From assembly GCA_000827495.1 (NCBI GenBank), contig KN817520.1, positions 415,700 through 479,699 of the forward strand: DNA of 64,000 nt, read 5' to 3'. Positions 34,833 through 45,946 of this stretch are shown here, piece by piece. The number at the start of each line of letters is the position of its first letter. Positions within the stretch are counted from its first letter, which is position 1. The position numbers and the translations under genes are program-made. This DNA is from Hypholoma sublateritium FD-334 SS-4. Its lineage: Eukaryota; Basidiomycota; Agaricomycetes; Agaricales; Strophariaceae. The notes below the pieces were generated by a model. The model ran no database searches and was not told where the DNA came from. It was given only the letters and a program-made list of their open reading frames with translations.

Positions 34833-35190
34833 AAGTGGTCAGTTGTTCAAGTTACGGGTAATATTGGCGATCCCTGCTGTCCGATTGGAACAGCGTTGGA
34901 GGGATACTGCGACGACGAAGTAATTGTAAAGTAGGGGTGTAATGAACACCGATTTCTCTTTCCTTGGGTGGGTAGCGCGACCACCGCCCAACGCTTGACA
35001 ATCTTTGACATTACCGCTATAAAACAGATGGATACATGTAAGCAACTCCGCGGAAAGATTTCCGTATCCTGGCAGTATCATTCATTCGTTGTCAGTGCCG
35101 TCAAGATGCGTGCTAAATCATAGTCCAGTGCAACTCTAAGAAAAGACGAAAAAACTTCAGATCAGTCTGAGGCGCGTTCTGACGCTAGTG
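34833..35190. other. Convergent spacer between Hub1 and PalI-like gene
   Basis: Contains the two 3' UTRs; nothing else is evident. Confidence 0.5.
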
Positions 35191-36117
35191 CTAGTGCCGG
35201 TGGGCGTCATGATGATCGTGGTGGGCGTGGTGGGCGTGGTGGGCGTGGTGGTCGTGGTGGGCGTGGTGGTCGTGATGTTCGTGGTGATGGCGGCGCGGCC
35301 TGCATCCAGGCACACATAGTCAGAAGCGCCCAATGACGTCAACCCACCAAGCACTCACCGCCGCTGGCCGAGGCAATAGCACGCCTGCGCGGACAGCGCC
35401 ACGACCGCCAGCCACGCCGCGACGACCGCCGCGAGGATCATCCACACCCCGTTCCCAAACGCGATCTCAAAATGCAGCGTCGCGAGCTTCGCAAGCTGCG
35501 TGCGCGCGACGACGACGAGCACGATGTCGATCGCCAGCGCGACGCTTGCGACGAGCGCAAGTATGATCGCGAGGACGAGGACGAGCACGGAGACGGCGTG
35601 TGCTGCGAGGAAGAGCGCGGGCACGACGCAGAGGAGCGCGAGGCCGGCCGCGATGGGATGCAGGACGAGCACAACGACGAGCGCCTTCTCGACGACGGCG
35701 GCGACGTTTGCTGGGACGCCGACGGCCTCTGCGAGCGTCGCGGGCACTGAGTATCCTAATCGCGGCCCGAAGCAGATCGCAGGGCTTCTATCAGAAGTGC
35801 TCGCTGTGTTGAGCGCGCTGCGCAATGCGAAGAATAGTACATGAGCAAGAAATTCAACTGTGCTGCACAATGCAAGCGTACCTAACGGCGCAAACGCCCC
35901 ATACGCCGAAACGAAGCTCGGTGGCGACGCTGAGCGACTGCTTGGCGAGCGATGTCGCTGATCGGAGCGAGAGGAGGTATATAGGCTTGATGATGGGCAG
36001 CGATAGCGCGACGAGCAATAAAAGGAGGAAAGCGACGAAGAGGAAGAGCGCGCTGAGCACCGACACGACGCGGTAGCGCGCTGGCGTCCAGTGCACTTGC
36101 GCATGTTTCTCGCGCAT
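35191..36117 (-). CDS. palI: PalI/Rim9-like SUR7-family membrane protein with His-rich tail
   Basis: Exons in transcript order: 36117-35882, 35787-35359, 35299-35191 (257 aa). TM1 (about 18-42, VVSVLSALFLFVAFLLLLLV) is followed by an extracellular loop with FGVWGVCAV and ICFGPRLGYSVP, the SUR7/PalI signature, then three more TM segments (about 115-135, 140-170, 195-218). PalI/Rim9 helps the ambient-pH receptor PalH reach the membrane and signal to PacC (family knowledge). The last exon codes a 30-residue tail that is nearly all His with Asp, Ala and Glu, from a GC-rich tandem hexamer. The assignment to PalI rather than another SUR7-type protein is likely but not certain. The start ATG at 36117 directly precedes TM1. 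Confidence 0.8.
35212..35290 (-). repeat. Tandem GTGGGC/GTGGTC hexamers coding a His-rich tail
   Basis: On the + strand the sequence repeats units of GTGGGC, GTGGTC and GTGATG for about 70 bp; on the coding strand these are CAC-CAC-GCC or CAC-CAC-GAC triplets. Such a repeat is prone to length variation between strains. Confidence 0.85.
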
Positions 36118-36766
36118 GGTCTCGACAAGGAGGCCACGGAAAGGTAGAAGGAGGCCCCTCCGATGAGTTCGCTCGCGTTATTAGAGCGGTCAGCACTGGC
36201 CGAGGGTGATAGTGGCCCGATTTTTCGTTCTCCTAGATAAGTATAGTTTGGGCGCTCCATCGCAATGGCAATTGGGCGGAAAATTAATGGAAGGATTGAT
36301 ATGACGCAAGACGCCGCGGGAACAAATCGCGAACTACCCTCCTGCAGATTCTTTCTCGGATTGTATTTCATCAGTGCATACAAAAGCAGTGTGTACATGG
36401 GGGAGCGCGGCCAGCACCTGCACCCCATGTTTCCAAGTTTTTGTAAGTATGCCATATTCAGCTTCCATCCCCTGCAGAGAGCGCAACAAGCATGGTGGGC
36501 GTCTAGAAATCCCTCGTGTCAGTATTATATTTTACATTAGTTACACAAGCATTGCAGTGTCACAAGCCGACCGCAGAACTACAGCAAAAGTGGGAGCAAG
36601 CAGGAAGAAAACACCGCCTAGAAAGATGTATGTACTGTTTATATCCCGGCGACGGCAGTGACAGCAGTGAAGATAGTGCGGTGAGTATGATGGTGGTGGG
36701 GGTGGGGATGATGGTAGTGGGGAAGATGGTGATGAGGATGATGCATGTCGTATTTTGTGCAGGTCG
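36118..36766. other. Intergenic spacer
   Basis: Promoter of the PalI-like gene and 3' flank of the seven-TM gene. A GTGGTG/GATGATG-rich stretch lies at 36685-36745. No gene is supported. Confidence 0.45.
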
Positions 36767-38597
36767 TCAGTACGTGGTGGAGTCCTGCAGTCGCCATCGT
36801 TTCAGCGGGCCCCACCACCATATCGAGCTCGGCGGCTCAGGCTGCACCACGACCGGCGGGGGCAGCGGGGTATGCGGCGGCGCCTGAGCCTGCGTCACTC
36901 GCGGGGCATGCGGCACTCGCTCGCGCTCCACCGGCTCCTCCTCCACCTCATCCGAGACATACACATCGTCCGACTTATCCTCCGGCTCCTCACGCCGCCC
37001 GCGCCACCGCGTCGCCTGCATCGCGTACTCCGCGCCCGTCCCCCGCCGCCGCAGCGAGGCGCTGCGGCTGCCGGTCTTCCCCCCGCGCGTGTAGTCCTCG
37101 TCGCCCTCGGGCACCTCGCGGCGGCGCCACCCAAACCCGTGCCACCCCCACCCCCAGCCGACGACCGACGGCGGCTCGGGCGAGCCATGGTGCGCAACGC
37201 GGCCCATCTCGCGCATACGCGCAACGCGCTGCACGGCTTGCACGCGCGCGGCGGCGTTGTGCTCGCGGCGCAGCGCCGCGTACAGGCGATGCAGCGCGCG
37301 GGGGAGGAACGGCGGGAGCGTCGTGTGCGTCTGCGCGGTCGTCGTGCCGGTGACCGTTACCTCCGAGCTGCGCGAGAGTTGCGACGCGGCGTCGTCCGCA
37401 CTTCCGCTTGCGTCCGCGGGCGGCGGGGAGATGGACGCAGTGCGCGAGCGGAGACCGCCAGAGCCCGTGCCGGGGACGAATGCGCCGGCGACGCCCTTCC
37501 ACATTTTCTGCGCCTTCATTTTCGTCTCCTTGCGGCGCTCGCGCGCCTCCTTCTTCTTGCGCGCGCGCTTCGCCTCGCGCTGGAGTTTCTCCTCCATGTC
37601 GTACTCGCCGGAGAGCGCGCGGCCGCTGCCGGCGCCGACCCACCACCACCAGCCGAGGAAGCTCTGCCAGAGCACGACGGCCCACATGAGCGAGGGCAGC
37701 CAGACAAACTCCTCCTCCTTGTGGACGTAGAGGAAGTTGAGCGCCGTGCTGATGACGGCGAGGGAAAGCGCAGCGCAGCCGAACGCGGCGGTTCCGCCGT
37801 CGGTGCGCCAGGCCTGCTTACGGTTGACTAAGAGGCCCCAGATGAAGAGTGCGAGGGTGAACAGTAGGGATAGGGTCGCATTGCAGACGTTGCGCACGTC
37901 NGTGGACCGCAGGTTCACATNGGCGTTGTTGCTGATCGGCAGCAGCTGCATTATTGCCGCGACTATAGCGAGGGGCCCGAGGAGAGCGAATATGAGCCGA
38001 CCCTCAAGGCGAGAGGGGTAAAGAAGGGTCAGGAATTGGATGTGGGTGATCTGGAGGCAAGATAAGGGACATGTGTGGAATAGAGAAGTGATATTACCTG
38101 TATAAGCCCTGATGTCGAAGCATTCATCACAAGCCAAGTGGCACGCTCCGCCGTCGACCAGAGCTCGTCGTTAGTTTCCAGATCCATTGGCGGAACATTG
38201 ACCGCAATGTAGTTGAGCATATACGGCCATTTTTCGCTCTCGGCCAAAGAGCTGGATAAGACCACATGGATGGTTGCGATGAGTGAAATGAGGAGAGTGG
38301 TAACGCCGGATAGTTGCAGCACATAGTTGACTGGTGCTAGAGGCCAGTGGTATTGCGCAGTGAACAGGAGATGAATAAGCAGGACTGCAACAAGCGTCAG
38401 AACGACACCGGTGAGCATGATCTGCACCGGTAGCGAGCGCGCAAACGCAGGGCGGTATGTGAGATATGGGTCGGACGGGTACCTAGGCAAAGTCAGACAT
38501 GACAAATAGAACAAGCCATAAACACGTACTCATCATCCGCAGCCCAGACATTGTGGACGAGAGAGAAGAGGATTGAAAGCAGGACGCCGGGCTTCAT
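36767..38597 (-). CDS. Seven-TM membrane protein with long cytosolic tail, unknown
   Basis: Exons in transcript order: 38597-38530, 38482-38098, 38050-36767 (578 aa). A signal peptide (MKPGVLLSILFSLVHNVWA) is followed by ADDEYPSDPYLTYRP, then seven hydrophobic segments at about 37-60, 70-95, 130-152, 160-180, 198-216, 228-248 and 255-276 (the last is Trp-rich, SFLGWWWWVGAG). Residues about 285-578 are a charged, Arg/Lys-rich tail with helices (QREAKRARKKKEARERRKET) and disordered Ser/Thr-rich parts. The topology resembles a receptor, but no known GPCR signature is visible, so I give no function. Two ambiguous bases (N) lie at 37901 and 37921 inside a TM loop. Both introns are short and restore the frame. 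Confidence 0.75.
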
Positions 38598-39298
38598 CGC
38601 ATCGTCGTTGGTGAGAAAGCAGGTGAACTGATGCACCGGTCTCGATGCGGCGTGCGACGTAAATAGGTGCAAGCACCGGGCTTGGCATTCTTGGCGCCGC
38701 CGCGCTGTCCGGCGACCCTGCACCTTCTTGATCACCGCCGCAAAACATATGGACCCCAAAGTACTGATACACAATTGCACAGGCCTGCAATTGTACTACC
38801 CCATAAGCGCCTCTGGGACGCTTCAGCTGGGACAGTTCATGAGAATTATGTGACCGTCTGCACGTTTAAAACTGCTCTTTCTGTGCACATCTTCTAATCT
38901 TCAGAAGACTCCGAAGAAGTTCTGGGCGCCCGAAATCAGCAGCAGGTTGACAAACTTTGATCATCATGGAGATTTGAATAATCTGTTCTGAGTCTCAAAT
39001 ACATTGAAAAAGGGATGCAGAGGTGGATACTTCAAGTTCTGCCTTCAATCGAGAGACTAGAGGATCAATACTTTCGGGGTCCTAACTGCATTAGACGCCC
39101 ATAATCATTGACTCGGACATGCACGTTGCAGATCTCATTCATTGAAGGTTGAATTCCAGGCCAAATTTACATGATACAATATTACAGAGATGTATACACG
39201 ATCTCTAGCGATTATAGTTGAATATACCGCCTAGCCAACGACGAACATTGGGGGACCAATCTACGTTCCAACAACCATGCCGTTGCTTATTGGAAATT
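38598..39298. other. Intergenic spacer
   Basis: Promoter of the seven-TM gene and 3' flank of the O-methyltransferase gene (both minus strand). No other gene is seen. Confidence 0.5.
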
Positions 39299-41403
39299 TC
39301 AAACGACTCGAAACTCCACGAGTCCAGCTTCCCCAGCATCCCAGAGCTTCACAAATTTGAACCCGGTTTTCTCTCTGTACGATCAGATAATTGTGAGCTC
39401 AGTGAGCACGATAGGACATCTTGACTTACCCCATGTCGATGAACTCTTGTAGAGTGCGCTCTTGACTGTTGCAAGTGGCCAACATGTTCAGATCCTGGTT
39501 GTACGGGCGGACGCGGGCCACTCCATAGTTAGCAAGGAGGGGCTCGGGGGCCTATTTTGAGCACGGATTAGCACACCGTTATTCGGAATGTTTCCTTCTG
39601 GACCCACTTGATTCGGAATAGCAGAATCTCGGACAGCATGTTGAAGAACGAGCTCATCTGATCATCAAGTCACGGTGAGTGGCATCCTGCTTGATAAATG
39701 AATTGGTATTTACGTATAAGCAGGCGGCTGGAAGGGCCCATGGACTTGCGGATGCCGGTAAGGATTTTTATGCAGTCGCTGGTGGGCCAATCATGCCTAA
39801 AACGTGTGTGAGCATGTCCCACAGCTCTAATATATTTGAGCGACTTACAGAACGTGTCTTATCTGGTAAAGTGTAGAAACAAATCAATGCCCACCCATGA
39901 TCTATAGAATTAAATGGACTTTACGTAGTAGTAGTCGCCGTATGTTACCGGATTTTGGGTGAAGAAGTCAAGTGGCACGAACTCCACGCGTTTATTCTGG
40001 ACGGCTTCCGGATTCTCCACGCGCCAATACTGGAAGAGCAAAATCAATCAAAAATGCTAGATAATTGGAATCCTGAAATCACTTGCCTCCCGTCCTTGAT
40101 CGACTGTAGCTGGGAGATCCTGTAATACAACCTTGAGGTGAGGATACGCTTTGATCAATCCGAGCGATGCGTGTCCATTTCCACCGCCGATGTCGCACAC
40201 AACGGAGTCGCGTGGAACTTGGTCCCATGCATAGGCTGCAATCAAAGATGAGATAAAAGCCACGGACCGAAAAGAAAAAAGGACTGACACTTGGGAAGCA
40301 TCGCACGCCCGGTGACTTCGCCCCAGCCTACCATAGCTTGGGCAAAACGCTATAGTATATATGACATGAGTGCATCATTCAAAGCTGTACCGTGTATATT
40401 TGATACGCACGTCTCTCAACTTGGATCCCTCGGGCTTTTTGGATTGAGCGTGTAAGAAATCAAGATCAAGCCTAGCTCCACGGAACGGTACTCACAGTGT
40501 CATAATATCCAAACGTCGAAGTCCCATGCGCGAGAACAAACGGCGTGTCGTCCACCGAGGTCGACGACCCCACTTTGGGGTCAGAAAGAGTCTCATTGAG
40601 GCGAACGGATCCGACCATCACCTCGCCGGTGCTGCATTAAATAATGAGCACTCGGATTCAGTATCTTGACACCAGTAGCAGATAATGCAGTAAGCTTACA
40701 CATGTCCTACGAGCCCGGACACCGGATTGGTGGAAACGAGCTGCAGGCTGATCTTGTTATTTGCGAAGATATTGGGCTTGACTAAAGCGGACTCCTAAGC
40801 CGCGGGTCCAAAAATAGTCGCGGAAGGAGCCTACATACCCTCTTGGAAGCAGTGCTTGGTCGCGAGCAGGCGCAGGAGTCGGCCAAGCTTCTTCGCGTCA
40901 ATTTGTGTCAGTTTTCCCAGCTCCTCGACGTGCAAGCCATCAGGCTTCCCGAGGAGATGGTCGGCGACCTTCGCGCTCCCGACGACCTGCAGTGCGATCG
41001 GCTCCTCAAACTACGCGCCAAGAAGACACATTAGCGCCGTGCATTATATGCGCCCATGTTTCGCGCTTATTAACATACCCCATACGCTTTCTAAAACGTG
41101 GTCAGTCAGGGCTACGGAGATAGAAGAAGCGATGCTCCCACGCACATTAGCAATTACATGTCCAGGCGCGGTGACTGTGTAGGTCAGCTGTGCGCATGCA
41201 GCTTCGATAACGAGGAGGGCCTTTGCCAGCTTGGCGGACTGCAGGTGCGGGGCGTCGAAAGGCCCACTTTCGGTGGACAGGAGCGATGGGATGTCGCTGT
41301 TCGCGCCCTGGTACTCGCTCACGACATCCTTGACCGATGCGACAATGAGTTCCGCGAGCTTGTTGACTTCTGCGATTCCGCTTGGAGCGTTTGGAGATGC
41401 CAT
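39299..41403 (-). CDS. Plant-type (COMT-like) SAM-dependent O-methyltransferase
   Basis: Fourteen exons in transcript order: 41403-41146, 41090-41079, 41010-40839, 40781-40700, 40631-40496, 40434-40411, 40349-40289, 40235-40087, 40029-39925, 39862-39849, 39796-39714, 39657-39608, 39551-39430, 39374-39299; 447 aa. The N-terminal dimerisation helices include FEEPIALQVVGSAKVADHLL and KLGRLLRLLATKH. The SAM motif SVVCDIGGGNGHASLGL is at about residue 260, with VVLQDLPATV following. The catalytic His is in RHVLHDWPTSD (about 339), and the late block NQDLNMLATCNSQERT matches the family. Members methylate phenolic hydroxyls, including lignin-derived phenols and secondary metabolites (family knowledge); the substrate is unknown. 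Exons of 12, 14 and 24 nt and one GC-AG intron (40030-40086) make it a hard gene to predict. Every junction restores conserved sequence, for example AYG|FEEP and YYY|IRHVL|HDWP. Confidence 0.9.
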
Positions 41404-43067
41404 ATTATCTGTGTCCTGTTTCTGGGGTACTTGGGGTGATCTATGGGTGTTTAAATGTTAGGTCTCGGGCACCATGCATCTGTGGCTTTATAGTCCAGTG
41501 CCCCACCCACTGAGAAGACGGTAATCGGATATGGGCTAGTAAGCAAGTTGAACATAAATATAGTCTATATCAATCGCCCTTCACGGCTTCCAATGCTCAG
41601 ACCTTTTTCCAAGGGTTTCCAGCTCGATTGATCCACCATCATGATTTACGTGAGCCACGGGCCCAGTAGCATGTCCGCAGTCATACTGGTGGGGTATTGT
41701 ATTTTACTCACTGTCAAGGGCTAAATGTTCTCTCAGGATCCTCACTGCCAGGTGTTTCTGCATATCTGATTTTCGGCGATGCCTCTGCAAAGCCTCCGAG
41801 CCCGTTTCGCTTGCCTCAGAAATGGTATTTCTAAAATTAGAAATTGATTATCTCTGATGAGTTCATGATATAAATAGATTTTCCTTCGCTTCTTCGCATT
41901 TCAAACCATTTTATTTGAGTCATAAAGGATTACTGGAGGTTAGACTCCAATATCATGGGACGCTGAAAGGTTGCCGGTTTACGAAAATGCATTTGAAGAC
42001 ATGATTAATTCGTGATGTATCTGGATGATGATAAAGCCAGACACTGCTTGAGAGATACAACGGTTGACAAAGCGCGCAGCGCTCATGCGCTGGACAGTGG
42101 ATACGTCCGTTTTTCTGAATGACATTGAAAGCGTGTACATAATCACATCATCAGTCAACATCGAAGTTGATGATGAGTAGGAGGAGACCCAACATCACAC
42201 TTTCTTCACACTTTGAAACATGAACGACGCAGTATGATGATCAAAAAAATTCAGGTGAGTGATGGTAGGACACAACGTAGAACTATAACTTCGAGGGGAA
42301 CACAGACCCATAAACAGTATCATAAGTGCTACCTCAACTTGTGTCCTCAGGAGAGCTTCTTCACGCCTGTCAGCTTGGAAATATGTCCGTGTGATCACCC
42401 TTTTGAATATATCTGGGCCCACCGGTGCTGGACTAGACCTAGGTATCTCATCCAACAACTCTCAGATATTTCAATCTTGCACCGCACACCAACCGCACAC
42501 ACCCTTCACTATTCAGTTTTTGCATGAGTTACCTTGACGAGCTATAAAGAATATGATTAACGCAGAGTGTCACAACTTCTGTTGCACTGTCTCGAGAAAA
42601 AAGATATCATAGTTATTCTATCAACTGATAACAAGTCGTTATCCACCTAATTAGTGCTGGTAATGATGATCACTAGACTTGGACGTCAGCTGGCTTCTCT
42701 TATGCAAAACATGGGATGCCATGAGATGCCATGGGACGGCAGAGGCCGCGAGCCGAGCACAGCTGTCATGAGGAATATCCCCTTTTGTGTAACATGCACA
42801 CAAATATAGACGGACCGGAGACACGCGGTACAAACGGCGCAGGATATGGCTCAGGAGGTAACGTTAACTTGGGAGCGCTCTAAAATAATAGGTCGCTTCT
42901 ACGGTTATTTTGGCATCTCCGGTGGGAGACGAAACGACCAATGCATACTTCGTGCAAGGGGCACCCCGACACCCTCGCTTAGTAACAAAGCTTCAAATAC
43001 TACATATACGGCACCCGAGTATAGGCCGGCGCGCCAACTCAACGTTCACCCCTGGCCCTCGTTCAAC
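41404..43067. promoter_or_regulatory. Divergent intergenic region
   Basis: About 1.7 kb between the opposite start codons of the O-methyltransferase and the DUF6533 gene. Short frames on both strands lack motifs. No TATA box is clear at the expected distance from either gene. Confidence 0.45.
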
Positions 43068-44886
43068 ATGGAGTCGCCACCCGCAATTGTGACTTTGTAT
43101 ACCCATCTGTGAGTCTACCCACCTGACCAACCCCTGTGCTTCTGGCCTTACACTTTTATTAGCATGGGCAATTATAAGTTCCAGACATCTAACTATGTCC
43201 TATATCTCTATGACCACTGTAAGATCAGTCTTCTCTGAGGTGGTCGATCGAGAAGGCCTAACAGCTTCTTTCTGCCTCTGATGGCAGTGCTGACACTTCC
43301 GGAAGAGGTAAGTGCCCTCATCTACACTCGGTATGTTTTCCGGTTTCAGAACTATTCGTCAAGGTCGAGAGGGTGTGGTCGCAGCCCCTCACGTTCGCCA
43401 GCCTTCTGTTCTACATTAACCGATACATTACACATTGCCAATTTATAATTCTGCAAGTTGGTATGTCGAAGCCGTTTGCCTTCAGGAACAGAGTCGCTGA
43501 CCCCCTGCACTTACAGAGTTCTACGAGACGAAATGGCCAATCTCGGTGCGTAAACCTCGGATCTATTATTTCCAAAAATGACCTAACTTTTTACACAGGT
43601 GTAAGCCTGACACTCAACAGAACACTCTGACTTCTTTATCTAACGCCAAATTTTAGTTGCGATCGATACGTCAAGTTTGCTGGTGGCGCCACACTTTCAC
43701 TTGTTGTTGGTCAGAAGAATTTCCTCGTTCTATTTTTCAGCTTGACCTGACCACAAATTTACAGTTGCCGAGCGTAAGTTTACTGTGTTTCTCCGTGTCA
43801 CCACTGCCTCATAAATCACTGGTAGTTATATTGATTCTTCGAATCTATGGCCTGTACCTTGGGAACAAGTACATTCTCGGATTCCTGCTCTGTCTCCTCT
43901 CCGGACAAATTATAGTCATGGGCTGGGCAATTCATTTCGGAATTCGTGAGTTGCTTACCGACCAGTGATCCGTTGCTTTCATTTAGTAACCTTTTCCTTC
44001 CCAGGCGCACCCCTCCCTCCAGGTTTCCCAGGTAGGAGTGCCGCTATGCGTCGGTTAAATGTAACGACATTAATGCACACAATTTAGGATGCGTTCTCAC
44101 AGGGAGCAATAACTGGTTCGGTGAGTTGATCCCGTCATATGTCTTGAGCTTTGAGTCCTGACATATCCTCCTACTTAGCCGGTTTTTGGGCCGCACCTCT
44201 TATAACCGACTCTTGTATATTTATTCTCACTCTATGGAGAACCCTGCGTTACCAGCGACTCCACGGATCCACCACGTAAGCTCGTTCTCCAATGAATTAG
44301 TGAAATAATCCAATGCATGAAAAACAGTACCATAAAGACAATATTGCGAGATGGAACCATCTACTTCTTTGCCATCTTCAGTCTAAACCTTATGAACACC
44401 CTAATTTTCAGTGTGAGCGTCATACAAGCATCAAGTAACAAGTTTGCTAACACATCATTTTAGCTCGCAGTCTCCGATCTTAAAGGTGTAGGAGCAAGGT
44501 AAGCCTCACAATACCCTGTGCTCGTACACAAGCCAACTTGCTCTTTATAATATAGCTTCAGTCAGATTATGACTTCGATCCTAATATCGCGGCTCCAATT
44601 GAACCTCAAAAAGCGTCCGGCAGAAATCTCGCCACAGTTGCCCGGTATTCCAGGAAGTCGGACCAACACTTATGTCAACTCTTACTCAAAGAACCGCGGC
44701 TCAAAACAGCAATCCCAGGAGTCGACCTCATTCTTTACTATTGGTAATCTCGGGCAAGAGGTGGACGATAACGACGATTTCATTGCAACTATTATTGAGG
44801 AGAGCCACGCCGAAGATGAGATAGAGCTTTTCCCTCCCGTACACGACGCCCATGATCAAAAGCTCCAATCTCACCTAGCGATATAG
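43068..44886 (+). CDS. DUF6533-type seven-TM fungal membrane protein
   Basis: Fifteen exons: 43068-43108, 43163-43218, 43288-43307, 43364-43460, 43517-43545, 43599-43600, 43657-43709, 43765-43773, 43826-43945, 44005-44031, 44088-44120, 44179-44275, 44328-44412, 44464-44498, 44556-44886; 344 aa. The N-terminal domain reads YVLYLYDHLLTLPEEVERVW, then SQPLTFASLLFYINRY, the DUF6533 pattern (TM followed by a short loop with E-V-x-x-W and a second TM with NRY). Further TM segments carry AELILILRIYGLYLGN, GFLLCLLSGQIIVMGWAI, AGFWAAPLITDSCIFILTLW and SLNLMNTLIFS. The C-terminal 100 residues are hydrophilic. This family is very large in Agaricomycetes and has no proven function. The model includes an exon of 2 nt and one of 9 nt; the total is a multiple of three only with both. 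Confidence 0.82.
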
Positions 44887-45946
44887 GATGGACTCTGCGG
44901 CTGGCCAGTGACTTGGGCGTTATACCACCATGTAGTTTATTTGTATATTGTGGGCTTTAGGGTTTTTATTTATTTATTCGGATTTTGGTCCCCCGGGATG
45001 CAGCCCTCGCGTGCAATGCGTACAAGTCGCGTACAAGGCACAAACAAAACGCCACTGGTGTGCCACCTCGTGCTCCGCTGGCAGTGGATTAATCTATTTT
45101 TAGACGCGTGTCTGCCCAGGTTTAGGCGCCCAGATGATATACCTAGTCAACTACAAGTCAGCTAGGGTTTCGAATAATCATCTAGTACCGGGACGGTATG
45201 AAAGTTCTGTATCTACTCTTCACCGAAGTCTGTTGATTTACTAACCTAGTGCCATAACGCCACAAAGACTATATGCAACCCAAGATGATCCAAAGATTCT
45301 CGAGGAGATCACACTTGAATACTGCCAGTGTAGTTGAAGGGAGTGACGTCAAGTGTGATGGGTCGGGGTCGGCTTGCCAACCATGCTCGCTATGTCAGCG
45401 CGGGATTGAGGGGTGCCCCTCACCCTAGTGGGGCGGTATCTCTAGATCTATGATATCTTTGGTACGCGGCATTCTCAGCATGGGCGTATGTTTCTTTGGC
45501 TTGAGGTCACATAAATACACAATTCACTTCATTTTAGAATAATTCATTTGTGAAGCAGGGGATGGGCGCCTGGGCCCTTACATGCATAGACTAGAGGGAG
45601 AGCGCTTGAACGCTACAGTCGACAAAAAGTAATAGGCAATATGCTAAGTCAAGAAGCATAATTTCATACGTGAGTACTTCGAAAAAGAATTGCATGAGTA
45701 TGTCCAATGGGAGAATGTTCTGATATGTACAAAATGTCACTTGTTCGAGCCTAAAAATGAATGGGACGAAGTGGTGTGAGGGAGGCCGCATATAAGCCGC
45801 ATGGACAAAAAGATTGATGTCATCGCAGTTCAAATCGCCAAACAGAGATGCTCCTTGGAACAGTTCCATCTGAATAGAAACACTCATGAGACGGGAAACC
45901 AGCGGGGACCGCGGATGATGCATATCACTGGAAGTACCGGTATTCA
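44887..45946. other. Convergent intergenic region
   Basis: About 1 kb between the 3' ends of the DUF6533 and DUF6593 genes. No convincing gene; frames such as 45591-45953 (-) lack motifs beyond the DUF6593 3' end. Confidence 0.45.

Noticed and set aside
36755..37831. 358-codon plus-strand open frame
   Set aside because: Antisense to the basic tail of the seven-TM protein; it is Arg/Ala-rich with no domain.
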